From BJGO01 sp039810885 (GTDB lineage: Bacteria; Bacteroidota; Bacteroidia; Chitinophagales; UBA10324): DNA of 12,952 bases. The stretch is from positions 1-12,952 of the forward strand of contig JBDHXV010000060.1 of assembly GCA_039810885.1 (NCBI GenBank), read 5' to 3'. Below, in pieces: positions 6,735 to 12,952 of this stretch (its first letter is position 1; every line of letters starts with the position of its first letter). The notes under the pieces were generated by a model. That model was given only the letters and a program-made list of their open reading frames with translations, was not told the DNA's origin and did no database searches. The position numbers and the translations under genes are program-made.

Positions 6735-7493
6735 ATGAGGAGGATTAAAAGAGGCATCTTCTTAGTATCTGCTTTTATTCTCATTAGCCTTACGGCCTTT
6801 ACACAAGAAATTCCAAAGCGCCCGTTCCCGCCTCGTTTGGTCAATGATCTGGCGAATGTTTTCACAGAATCCCAAAGAGATGATTTGGAGCAAATGCTGG
6901 TGGCTTATAATGATAGCACATCAACGCAAATTGTGGTAGTAACTATTCCTGATTTAGGAACTAATGAGATAGCCCAATTCAGCTATAAATTAGGAGATAG
7001 TTGGGGTGTTGGTCAAAAAGGCAAAGACAACGGGATTATTATTACGCTGGCAATGAAAAGTCATGACGTTTTTATTGCAACAGGACGAGGTACAGAAGGG
7101 GCACTTCCCGATGCGATATGTAATCGTATAACAGATACTGAAATGATACCTCGCTTTCAAGAAGGAGATTATTATGGAGGAGTAAAGGCAGGCATTGAAA
7201 AGATCATGCTGGCAATGGCCGGAGAATACAAGGCGGAGGATACAAAATCTTCAAATTCTATAAGTGGAATTAAAGTACTTGTCATATTCGTTTTTATTAT
7301 CATCATACTTATTCTGATCTCCAAAGGCAATAAGGGAGGCGGTGGAGGTGGGTATATTGGGCGCAGAGGATATATCCCCATGTCAACAGGCTGGGGCAGG
7401 GCCGGAGGAGGTTTTGGCGGGGGAAGCGGCGGGGGCTTTGGCGGCTTTGGTGGGGGCAGTTTCGGCGGTGGTGGAGCCGGAGGTAGATGGTAG
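6735..7493 (+). CDS. Exported TPM-domain protein with membrane anchor and Gly-rich tail (YgcG-like)
   Basis: This 252-residue protein has a signal peptide at 1-23 (R-R-I-K-R then a hydrophobic core, probable cleavage before Q24). A TPM domain spans about 35-165 and contains L-V-N-D-L-A-N-V-F-T, T-Q-I-V-V-V-T-I, G-V-G-Q-K-G-K-D-N-G-I-I-I-T and I-A-T-G-R-G-T-E-G-A-L-P-D-A. A transmembrane helix follows at about 178-196, then a Gly-rich tail from 199 ending G-G-A-G-G-R-W. This architecture is the YgcG/DUF2207-neighbour type common beside LemA. The TPM domain should lie in the periplasm with the tail on the cytoplasmic side if the signal is cleaved. Function is unknown; cooperation with LemA is inferred from linkage. 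The tail codons are unusually G-rich for this A/T-rich window. The ATG at 6735 is followed at once by two AGG codons, so the AGGAGG there is coding, not a ribosome binding site. Confidence 0.92.
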   Translation: MRRIKRGIFLVSAFILISLTAFTQEIPKRPFPPRLVNDLANVFTESQRDDLEQMLVAYNDSTSTQIVVVTIPDLGTNEIAQFSYKLGDSWGVGQKGKDNGIIITLAMKSHDVFIATGRGTEGALPDAICNRITDTEMIPRFQEGDYYGGVKAGIEKIMLAMAGEYKAEDTKSSNSISGIKVLVIFVFIIIILILISKGNKGGGGGGYIGRRGYIPMSTGWGRAGGGFGGGSGGGFGGFGGGSFGGGGAGGRW

Positions 7494-7510
7494 TAAGAGT
7501 ATCTTAATAC

Positions 7511-7527
7511 AATAAAAATATTTTATT
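7511..7527 (+). terminator. Weak A/T hairpin after the lemA-TPM cluster
   Basis: AATAAAA and TTTTATT form a perfect 7-bp stem around an ATA loop, 18 bases after the TPM stop codon. With only A-T pairs it is marginal as a terminator, but it lies in the right place between convergent genes. Confidence 0.25.
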
Positions 7528-7536
7528 AATAAATAA

Positions 7537-7548
7537 ACGGCGTACCGT
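7537..7548 (-). terminator. Candidate terminator for the DUF5606 gene
   Basis: Read on the minus strand, ACGG-TACG-CCGT is a short GC-containing hairpin with a UACG (UNCG-type) loop. It is followed by a T-rich stretch (TTTATTTATT), and starts 9 bases after the DUF5606 stop codon. The stem is only 4 bp, so efficiency is uncertain. Confidence 0.4.
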
Positions 7549-7557
7549 CTTTTAAGC

Positions 7558-8049
7558 CTACTTTGATTTTTTAACGCGTTTGGGCGTAACGGCAGTTGCT
7601 TCTTCAACAGGCGTTTCAACTTTTGTAGGCTCCTTTGCTTCTGTCGCTCCTTCTTCTTCCTTCTTTGGTAAAAGGTTGTGCTGTTTTAACACCTTGTACC
7701 ATTTCACTAACTTTTTTAAATCACTATAGTGAACACGCACTTGATCTATATCCGGTAACACAGATGCTGCATACTTTTTTAAGGTGTCGTGACTTTCTGT
7801 GTGTGCAGGCACCGGGTTCATGCTCTCTAATTCTTCCATTTTCATCAACACCTCAGATAAAGGAGTTGTCTCGTCATTATTACGATAAATGGCAATATTT
7901 TCGAGTGCCGTAATATGTTGTGTTCTTGAAGAAATGAACGTGCTTTTGTTATCTTCTAAATTGGTTACGATGATGCCATTGCTTTTGGTTGCCACCAAAC
8001 TATAAACGCCACTGCTGCCGCTCACCGATACAATCTTATTGAAACTCAT
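7558..8049 (-). CDS. DUF5606 domain-containing protein
   Basis: This 163-residue protein is predicted cytoplasmic, with no signal peptide or membrane helix. The N-terminal half shows the DUF5606 pattern: I-V-S-V-S-G-S-S-G-V-Y-S-L-V (6-19), K-S-N-G-I-I-V-T-N-L-E-D, then I-T-A-L-E-N-I-A-I-Y and P-L-S-E-V-L. A helical region follows, ending V-L-P-D-I-D-Q-V-R-V-H-Y-S-D-L-K-K-L-V-K-W-Y. Residues after about 128 form a Glu/Thr/Pro/Lys-rich, probably disordered tail ending K-R-V-K-K-S-K. To my knowledge the family is widespread in Bacteroidota and uncharacterised; the two parts resemble a small beta domain followed by a helical hairpin. It is divergent from the TMTC-like gene and convergent with the TPM cluster, so it stands alone transcriptionally. 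Confidence 0.87.
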   Translation of the reverse strand: MSFNKIVSVSGSSGVYSLVATKSNGIIVTNLEDNKSTFISSRTQHITALENIAIYRNNDETTPLSEVLMKMEELESMNPVPAHTESHDTLKKYAASVLPDIDQVRVHYSDLKKLVKWYKVLKQHNLLPKKEEEGATEAKEPTKVETPVEEATAVTPKRVKKSK

Positions 8050-8071
8050 ATTGTAAAAAGAATTAAGATAG

Positions 8072-8106
8072 CAAAACTAATCATTTACATATGAACGATA
8101 GTCAAA
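8072..8106 (-). promoter_or_regulatory. Candidate promoter for the DUF5606 gene
   Basis: On the minus strand TAGTTTTG (8072-8079) matches TAnnTTTG exactly, 22 bases before the ATG ending at 8049. A TTTG at 8103-8106 lies 23 bases upstream, somewhat longer than the usual 19-21. A 10-bp palindrome AAAGTACTTT (8104-8113) overlaps that upstream element and lies 37 bases before the divergent gene's start. Confidence 0.4.
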
Positions 8107-8149
8107 GTACTTTAAAAATGCCTACTTATTTTTACTTCCTTAAATTGAG

Positions 8150-10021
8150 ATGTCATCTAAAAAACAAATTCATAAAGTAACAAAACCTCATCCTGACTTA
8201 TCAAAAGAGTTGCTATGGAAAAAGCCTTTGTTCTGGCAAACAGCAATATTCGGCCTGGCTGTATTGCTCTATGCAAATACAATTAAACATGGCTATGCAC
8301 TGGATGATGTCATTTCGATTACCATGAATAGCTTTACCAAGAAAGGGTTTGCTGGATTTAAAGATATCCTGACAAAAGATAGCTTCGTTGGGTTTATAGG
8401 TAACGCCAGCGAACTCTCCGGCGGACGCTGGCGCCCCTTAGCTCTAATCACCTTTGCAACCGAAAGGCAATTTTTTGGTCAGGCCCCTACTGTAAGCCAT
8501 ATTATCAATGTGTTGCTTTACGGATTGTGTTGTGTGGCTCTTTTTCGATTGTTGTATGATTTCATAATTAAACAAAATCTATGGTTAAGCCTCGCCGCAA
8601 CGCTCTTATTTACTGTACACCCCATTCACACAGAGGTGGTGGCCAATATTAAAAGCCGTGATGAGATATTGTCACTTCTGTTAATTCTTGCGTCACTACA
8701 TCTGGCACTGCGATATCATTACGGTCAAGGAAAAGGGTATCTTCTGCCCATAAGCTTGATATGTTATTTTCTGGCATTACTAAGTAAAGAAAATGGAGTA
8801 ACGGGTATTGCGTTTATTCCGCTGCTCTATTATGTATTGAGTAAAGACACCCCAACTCAAGCTCTGCGCAGAGCTATACCGCATATTGCAATAATTCTTT
8901 TTTATATGATACTTCGCATTGCAGTAATAGGGTTTACGCATAAGCAAATTGATGAAGTGATGAATGCTCCATATATGCTGGCAACCCCTTTACAAGCACT
9001 TGCTACAAAGTTGTATGTGTTATTACTCTATATAAAACTACTCTTCTTTCCTTACCCGTTGAGTTACGATTACTCATACCATCAGATTCTGTATAGGAAC
9101 ATATTCGACTTTTGGACGATAGTTTCCGTTCTTATTAACGGGGCGCTGCTTGTATATGCAGCGATCAATATCAGAAGAAAAGATATGCTATCCTTTGCCC
9201 TACTATTCTACTTCTTCAGTATTTTTATTGTATCTAACCTATTAGTTGATACCGGTGGTGTATTGGGCGAACGCTTTTTATTTCAACCGTCTGTCGGATA
9301 TGTATTAGCATTAGTGTTAGTCCTACAGGCCGGCTCAACCCATTTTATTAAGAAAGAGCACGAGCGATTAAAAGTAATTCTGATTCTCACTCTTATCATA
9401 ATGCTGCCATCTATTGCATGGACTTATATGAGAAATAAAGATTGGAAAAATGATAACACGCTATTTATTACGGATGTAAAGACATGCCCGAATAGCGCTC
9501 GGACCAATAACGGGGCTGGAACTTCTTATATCTTATTATCCGATGCGGAACAAGACAGCACGGCAAAGCAACGAATGCTTGATACGGCAATATTGTTATT
9601 AAATCGGGCATTGAAAATTCACCCGACTTATGTTGATCCCTATTTGAACCTTGGCGTAGCCTACAACAGAAAGGGAGATATAGAAAAGGCAGAAGATATG
9701 TGGAATAAGGCTCGCCAACGCAATCCTACACACCCTAAACTAGCTGAATATGATAATGTGCTGGCTATAACCTATTTGAACAAGGGCAACCATGCGGCAG
9801 CGGGAAACACAAGAAATTATGCGCTTGCAAAAAGTTATTACCTGCGCGGATTGCGCTATCAAGGAAACAATAACGATTTACTTTATAACCTCGGAGGATT
9901 GTACTTTACCATCCAGCAATTTGATTCGGCTCGATATTATTGGATGTTAAATGCACAATATCACCCGCAGGATAAGGGTACATTACAAGGCCTTCAAGCG
10001 CTCCAAGCAATGGGTAAATAA
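8150..10021 (+). CDS. TMTC-like multi-pass GT-C-type glycosyltransferase with C-terminal TPRs
   Basis: This 623-residue inner-membrane protein has about 11-12 hydrophobic helices between residues 28 and 425, followed by a soluble TPR region (about 440-620). The N-terminal part has landmarks shared with TMTC O-mannosyltransferases and their bacterial relatives. A double Asp (D52-D53) lies in the first extracytoplasmic loop after TM1, where GT-C enzymes hold their catalytic acidic residue. W-R-P-L lies at about 94-97, H-P-I-H-T-E at 157-162 followed by K-S-R-D-E, and S-K-E-N-G at 212-216. At least two to three TPRs are recognisable, for example Y-V-D-P-Y-L-N-L-G-V-A-Y-N-R-K-G-D. By analogy it would transfer a sugar from a lipid-linked donor to an exported acceptor, with TPRs binding the partner; neither donor nor acceptor is known here. 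The role is inferred from family resemblance. The next gene starts 39 bases later. Confidence 0.85.
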   Translation: MSSKKQIHKVTKPHPDLSKELLWKKPLFWQTAIFGLAVLLYANTIKHGYALDDVISITMNSFTKKGFAGFKDILTKDSFVGFIGNASELSGGRWRPLALITFATERQFFGQAPTVSHIINVLLYGLCCVALFRLLYDFIIKQNLWLSLAATLLFTVHPIHTEVVANIKSRDEILSLLLILASLHLALRYHYGQGKGYLLPISLICYFLALLSKENGVTGIAFIPLLYYVLSKDTPTQALRRAIPHIAIILFYMILRIAVIGFTHKQIDEVMNAPYMLATPLQALATKLYVLLLYIKLLFFPYPLSYDYSYHQILYRNIFDFWTIVSVLINGALLVYAAINIRRKDMLSFALLFYFFSIFIVSNLLVDTGGVLGERFLFQPSVGYVLALVLVLQAGSTHFIKKEHERLKVILILTLIIMLPSIAWTYMRNKDWKNDNTLFITDVKTCPNSARTNNGAGTSYILLSDAEQDSTAKQRMLDTAILLLNRALKIHPTYVDPYLNLGVAYNRKGDIEKAEDMWNKARQRNPTHPKLAEYDNVLAITYLNKGNHAAAGNTRNYALAKSYYLRGLRYQGNNNDLLYNLGGLYFTIQQFDSARYYWMLNAQYHPQDKGTLQGLQALQAMGK

Positions 10022-10022
10022 C

Positions 10023-10030
10023 TAATTTTG
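10023..10030 (+). promoter_or_regulatory. Candidate -7 element for the TonB-domain gene
   Basis: TAATTTTG matches TAnnTTTG exactly, immediately after the stop codon of the preceding gene and 30 bases before the ATG at 10061. No convincing -33 element is seen, so read-through from upstream remains possible. Confidence 0.38.
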
Positions 10031-10060
10031 AGGCTATAAAGACATTAACTACTTACCTTG

Positions 10061-10513
10061 ATGAAATATCTCCTTCTTCTGCTTCTTTGCATTGTTGCAA
10101 CTACAAGCATTGCACAATTGCCTCCTACTCACATTACGAACAACGCAGCAAAAACAGATAAAAATATAACAGTTACAGATTCAACATATATTATTGATAC
10201 CCCTCTTTTAACTGCAGAGCAGATGCCGGAATTTCCCGGTGGGCAAAGGGAATTGATGAAATTTATTAGTAAACAAATTATATATCCGGTTGATGCTGTC
10301 GAGAATGGCATACAGGGAAAAGTAATAGTTCAATTTGTTATTGAAAAAGATGGGTCTGTAAGCAATGTGAAAGTGCTTCAAAGCGTTTACAGAAGTCTTG
10401 ATGCAGAGGCAATACGCGTTGTACAAATACTGCCTAATTGGAGCCCGGGAATCATGGACGGGAAGCCTGTTCGCATAAAATATGTTCTTCCGATTAATTT
10501 CACATTCCGATAA
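10061..10513 (+). CDS. Exported TonB C-terminal-domain protein
   Basis: Counted from the ATG at 10061 (an in-frame TTG directly before it is ignored) the protein has 150 residues. Residues 1-18 are a hydrophobic leader ending S-I-A|Q, a typical Bacteroidota Sec cleavage site. A short polar linker (20-52) follows, then a TonB C-terminal domain from about 55: M-P-E-F-P-G-G, I-I-Y-P-V-D-A, G-K-V-I-V-Q-F-V-I-E-K-D-G-S-V, L-D-A-E-A-I-R-V, W-S-P-G and a closing V-L-P-I-N-F-T-F. In TonB the domain contacts outer-membrane TonB-dependent receptors. Here the Pro-rich, periplasm-spanning linker is absent and the leader looks cleavable, so energy transduction from the inner membrane is doubtful. No ExbB/ExbD or receptor gene is nearby. 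It ends 24 bases before the convergent DUF3089 gene. Confidence 0.9.
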   Translation: MKYLLLLLLCIVATTSIAQLPPTHITNNAAKTDKNITVTDSTYIIDTPLLTAEQMPEFPGGQRELMKFISKQIIYPVDAVENGIQGKVIVQFVIEKDGSVSNVKVLQSVYRSLDAEAIRVVQILPNWSPGIMDGKPVRIKYVLPINFTFR

Positions 10514-10516
10514 TAG

Positions 10517-10538
10517 ATGCTAAGCTTACAAAAAGCAT
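10517..10538. terminator. Possible bidirectional terminator between convergent genes
   Basis: ATGCT (10517-10521) pairs with AGCAT (10534-10538) around a 12-base loop. On the plus strand it is followed by TATTTATTTG; on the minus strand the stem overlaps the last base of the DUF3089 stop codon. The stem is short, so this is a low-confidence call supported mostly by its position. Confidence 0.22.
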
Positions 10539-11605
10539 TATTTATTTGAAGTAGCAGAAGTGTTTAAATATTTTTTTACTCTTTGTTCTACATTCTCGCG
10601 AATATTCATATAGAACAAATTATAATCCCCTACGTGATAAATCCCACCACTCATAGTGCGGGCTAACGGAATTTTAGGAGTATGGATCCAAAGCATCCCA
10701 CGGTGTACCGTTGCATCGCACACGTTGGGTATTATTTTTCTAAAATTTTTTAATACGGCACCCTTGTTAGTATATGATGGTGCGAGTGTTGAATCAGCCG
10801 TCCATGAGAGGGGATTAATAACACATGCATTTTTTTGACTTATACCATACCACGCCGGGTAATATCCATATTGAAATGTACACCAACTGTTAAAGCACTG
10901 TAAATCATCTGCCGCAGTACATGGCATTATGACATTAAAAGAATCCTTAGGTATCGGCATTCCTATTAAATAAGCACAAATAAATTTTTTTGTTAAGTCG
11001 GAATCTTTCTCCACAATATTTTTAATGAGCCGCTGAGCATGTAATGTTCCCTGTGAATGAGAGGCAATAATAAAAGGGCGGCCTTGATTGTAATGTTGTA
11101 AGTAGTATAGAAAAGCAGATTCAACATCAGAATAGGCTAAGGCGAGAGCTTCTTTTGCAGCAGCATGATTTAGCGTAATAAAAGTTGTTATGTATGCTTG
11201 CCGATAACGTGGCGCATACACACGACAAGAGCCGTTAAATATTGTTGCCTGATAACGGATGGCCGTATTATCTGTACGTTTATTTAGTTTTTCATCATGG
11301 ATATCCGCATTCCACTTATAAGAATTTTTGGGCACGTAAATATAAGTCGTTGGATAAATGAAAAATACATCGACTTGTGCGGTGCTTTGGTTGTCCTGTA
11401 ACCCTTGTGGCACCGTGTCGGCAGCATCTTTCATTTGCGGCAAGGCTGCCCAACTTTTTTGTAGAGAATAATCGGGCACGGGAGGAATATTTCTCTTGCC
11501 CTGATCAACATGAAACCCATCGCGACTACTGCGATGCTGTGCTTGAACATCGATGATCAAAACGCCATAAGAAAGGAGGAGGATAGGTAGTATGAAGCGA
11601 ATCAT
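10538..11605 (-). CDS. DUF3089 family exported alpha/beta hydrolase
   Basis: This 355-residue protein starts with a hydrophobic leader (1-22, I-R-F-I-L-P-I-L-L-L-S-Y-G-V, cleavage likely after Q-A). The mature part matches DUF3089: V-D-V-F-F-I-Y-P-T-T-Y near 78-88, A-P-R-Y-R-Q-A at 131-137, a nucleophile elbow S-H-S-Q-G (182-186, Ser184), and a C-terminal G-I-Y-H-V-G-D-Y-N-L-F-Y-x-N-I-R-E-N-V block (His324) that supplies the family's conserved His. It is therefore probably a serine esterase or lipase-like hydrolase acting in the periplasm or on the surface; the substrate is unknown. The elbow has Ser in place of the usual first Gly of G-x-S-x-G. Its ATG overlaps the stop codon of the upstream aminotransferase-fold gene (ATGA, 11602-11605), so translation is likely coupled and the two products probably work in one process. 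Confidence 0.87.
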   Translation of the reverse strand: MIRFILPILLLSYGVLIIDVQAQHRSSRDGFHVDQGKRNIPPVPDYSLQKSWAALPQMKDAADTVPQGLQDNQSTAQVDVFFIYPTTYIYVPKNSYKWNADIHDEKLNKRTDNTAIRYQATIFNGSCRVYAPRYRQAYITTFITLNHAAAKEALALAYSDVESAFLYYLQHYNQGRPFIIASHSQGTLHAQRLIKNIVEKDSDLTKKFICAYLIGMPIPKDSFNVIMPCTAADDLQCFNSWCTFQYGYYPAWYGISQKNACVINPLSWTADSTLAPSYTNKGAVLKNFRKIIPNVCDATVHRGMLWIHTPKIPLARTMSGGIYHVGDYNLFYMNIRENVEQRVKKYLNTSATSNK

Positions 11606-12906
11606 TTGTTGTTCGTGGCAATTTCATTAATAGCGAATACAAGTTTATCTAAGTCGTCTGTTGTGGTATAAATATTTGGCGTTACTCTAACGTGATTAAA
11701 CATCTCATTTTCTATAGCCACCGTATGAATCTTGTATTTATTCATTAATCTGGATTCAATCTCGGTAGCTTTTTTATCTTTTATCCCGAATGTTCCCAGT
11801 GCTCCGCTAAAGGAGTTGCTCATGGGAGTATAGAGCAAAACGGATGGGATATTTTGCACCTTAGTGCTCCAATAGTTTTTTAAATAAAAAAGTCGAGCTT
11901 GTTTAATTGCAGTTCCCATCGTTTCGTGAAAGTTAATGGCATATCCCGTAGCCTGTTCTGTGGGGAAGGAGCGTGTCCCCTGAGATTCAAATTTTCTAAT
12001 ATCGTCACTTTGAGGTTTGTCATTAGGGAATAAAGGCCACACGCTTGATATCATTTCTCGCCTGATGTAAAGCATACCGGTGCCGAATGGAGCGCATAGC
12101 CATTTATGTAAAGAAGTCCCGGCTGCATCAACACCGAGTTCGGAAATTTTAAAGTCAATTTGAGCAAAACTGTGTGCGATATCGGCAAGAATAAATAGGT
12201 TCTTATTTTTTTCACGCACCGCATCAACTATTTTTTTACAAGGCACTAATTGGCCATTCCAATTAATCAGATGCGTAATATGTACCACTTTTGTTTTTGC
12301 ATTTACCGCATCGGAAAATACTTTTACAAAATAAGAGTCATCCTCACTTGGATTTTTCAAGTCGAGCCAAACAAGTTTTATTTTATCGCGAAGCTCTCGT
12401 TGCATCCAAGCTTGCTTCATATTTGGATAATCTTGTTTGCTCACAATGACTTCATCTCTGGGTTTTAATTCAAGACCAAATATTATGGTATCTAAAGATT
12501 CGGTCGTATTACGGGTTATAGCAATTTCTTCTGCACTACATCCGGCAAGTTTTGCTAGGCGCTCACGCAACGGCTCGCGCCCCATATCCAGAATGCGCCA
12601 CATATAATAACTTGGAGCTTCATTACACATGCGATTGTATTTATCCAACATATCCTGTACTAATATAGGTTGTGGGCTTACACCGCCGTTATTCAGATTA
12701 ATTATTGAAGGCGACACCGAGAAAGCAAGGCGTATTTGTTTCCAGAATGCTTCATCCAGAATAGCCTCTTGAATTGGCTTAGATTTAATCCGTTGAGACT
12801 CCTTTTCAATAGAATCAGCTAATGATAAATTCACGAGGCCGGGAATCGTGACAGCCCCTGAGGCAACTGCGCCCATGGTTTTAATGAAATCTCTACGTTC
12901 GCTCAT
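11602..12906 (-). CDS. Tat-exported class V aminotransferase-fold PLP enzyme
   Basis: This 434-residue protein begins S-E-R-R-D-F-I-K-T, a good twin-arginine motif, followed by a weakly hydrophobic Ala/Gly/Val stretch to about residue 30. Folded, cofactor-loaded export through the Tat system is expected. The PLP enzyme follows from about 50: L-N-N-G-G-V-S-P-Q-P (71-80, substrate/phosphate loop), T-R-N-T-T-E-S (131-137), A-D-I-A-H-S-F (241-247; Asp242 contacts the PLP ring nitrogen) and S-L-H-K-W-L (265-270; Lys268 is the expected Schiff-base lysine), then P-F-G-T-G-M-L-Y. The arrangement fits the isopenicillin-N-epimerase/cysteine-desulfurase-like branch of class V enzymes; reaction and substrate cannot be read from sequence. 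It is the first gene of a two-gene unit, overlapping the DUF3089 hydrolase start by four bases. Start codon ATG at 12906 places the RR motif correctly. Confidence 0.92.
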   Translation of the reverse strand: MSERRDFIKTMGAVASGAVTIPGLVNLSLADSIEKESQRIKSKPIQEAILDEAFWKQIRLAFSVSPSIINLNNGGVSPQPILVQDMLDKYNRMCNEAPSYYMWRILDMGREPLRERLAKLAGCSAEEIAITRNTTESLDTIIFGLELKPRDEVIVSKQDYPNMKQAWMQRELRDKIKLVWLDLKNPSEDDSYFVKVFSDAVNAKTKVVHITHLINWNGQLVPCKKIVDAVREKNKNLFILADIAHSFAQIDFKISELGVDAAGTSLHKWLCAPFGTGMLYIRREMISSVWPLFPNDKPQSDDIRKFESQGTRSFPTEQATGYAINFHETMGTAIKQARLFYLKNYWSTKVQNIPSVLLYTPMSNSFSGALGTFGIKDKKATEIESRLMNKYKIHTVAIENEMFNHVRVTPNIYTTTDDLDKLVFAINEIATNNK

Positions 12907-12924
12907 AACGATCTGATTAAGGGT

Positions 12925-12932
12925 TAAACATA
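12925..12932 (-). promoter_or_regulatory. Possible -7 element for the aminotransferase-hydrolase unit
   Basis: On the minus strand TATGTTTA matches seven of eight positions of TAnnTTTG, 18 bases before the ATG at 12906. The -33 region lies at or beyond the window edge, so it cannot be judged. Confidence 0.28.
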
Positions 12933-12952
12933 AGAAGGCTATTTCTTTTTAT

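Noticed and set aside
7383..7619. Minus-strand frame spanning the TPM tail and the end of the DUF5606 gene
   Set aside because: It overlaps two well-supported genes; its Pro/Ala-rich sequence is the reverse reading of the Gly-rich tail.
11602..12906. Kynureninase or cysteine desulfurase as a specific name for the PLP enzyme
   Set aside because: Only fold-level class V motifs are visible; no catalytic Cys loop or kynureninase-specific signature could be recognised, so a specific reaction is not supported.
1..12952. A defence island, mobile element or CRISPR system in the window
   Set aside because: No nuclease, transposase, integrase, toxin-antitoxin pair, direct-repeat array or tRNA attachment site is visible; gene content is conserved Bacteroidota housekeeping and envelope functions.

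Overview
The window reads as a chromosomal segment of a Bacteroidota bacterium. Several things point there: a cell-surface protein with SprB-type repeats, PKD folds and a gliding-motility-type (CHU_C-like) C-terminal sorting domain of the type IX secretion system; a set of families largely confined to this phylum (DUF3127, DUF3078, DUF5606); TonB-domain proteins with the PEFPGG signature; A/T-rich start regions without Shine-Dalgarno sequences; and several TAnnTTTG-type -7 promoter elements. The order is not resolved; a Chitinophagia- or Sphingobacteriia-like lineage is a guess. Gene density is high, no gene-free stretch exceeds about 110 bases, and I see no tRNA, rRNA, CRISPR array, insertion sequence or phage gene.

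Layout. Bases 1-2277: the 3' end of a large secreted adhesin-like gene (five SprB-type repeats, an Ig-like segment, two PKD domains, sorting domain). 2342-3732: a DUF3127 OB-fold-like protein with an SSB-like acidic tail, then pheS. 3844-5238: mscL, then a DUF3078 outer-membrane protein. 5246-5590 (minus): an AhpD-like thiol enzyme, divergent across a compact control region from a three-gene cluster, LemA / soluble TPM protein / exported membrane-anchored TPM protein (5689-7493). 7558-8049 (minus): a DUF5606 protein, divergent from a TMTC-like multi-pass GT-C protein with C-terminal TPRs (8150-10021), which is followed by a small exported TonB-C-domain protein (10061-10513). 10538-12906 (minus): a two-gene, translationally coupled unit, with a Tat-exported class V aminotransferase-fold enzyme first and an exported DUF3089 alpha/beta hydrolase second.

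Functionally most of this is core or lineage-conserved, and heavily tilted to the cell envelope: at least seven of the products should be exported or membrane-embedded. I see no convincing defence system or mobile system. The most promising leads for new biology are the coupled Tat-PLP enzyme/hydrolase pair, the paired soluble and membrane TPM proteins behind LemA, the SSB-like tail on the DUF3127 protein, and the homopolymer plus inverted repeat inside the DUF3078 signal-peptide codons.
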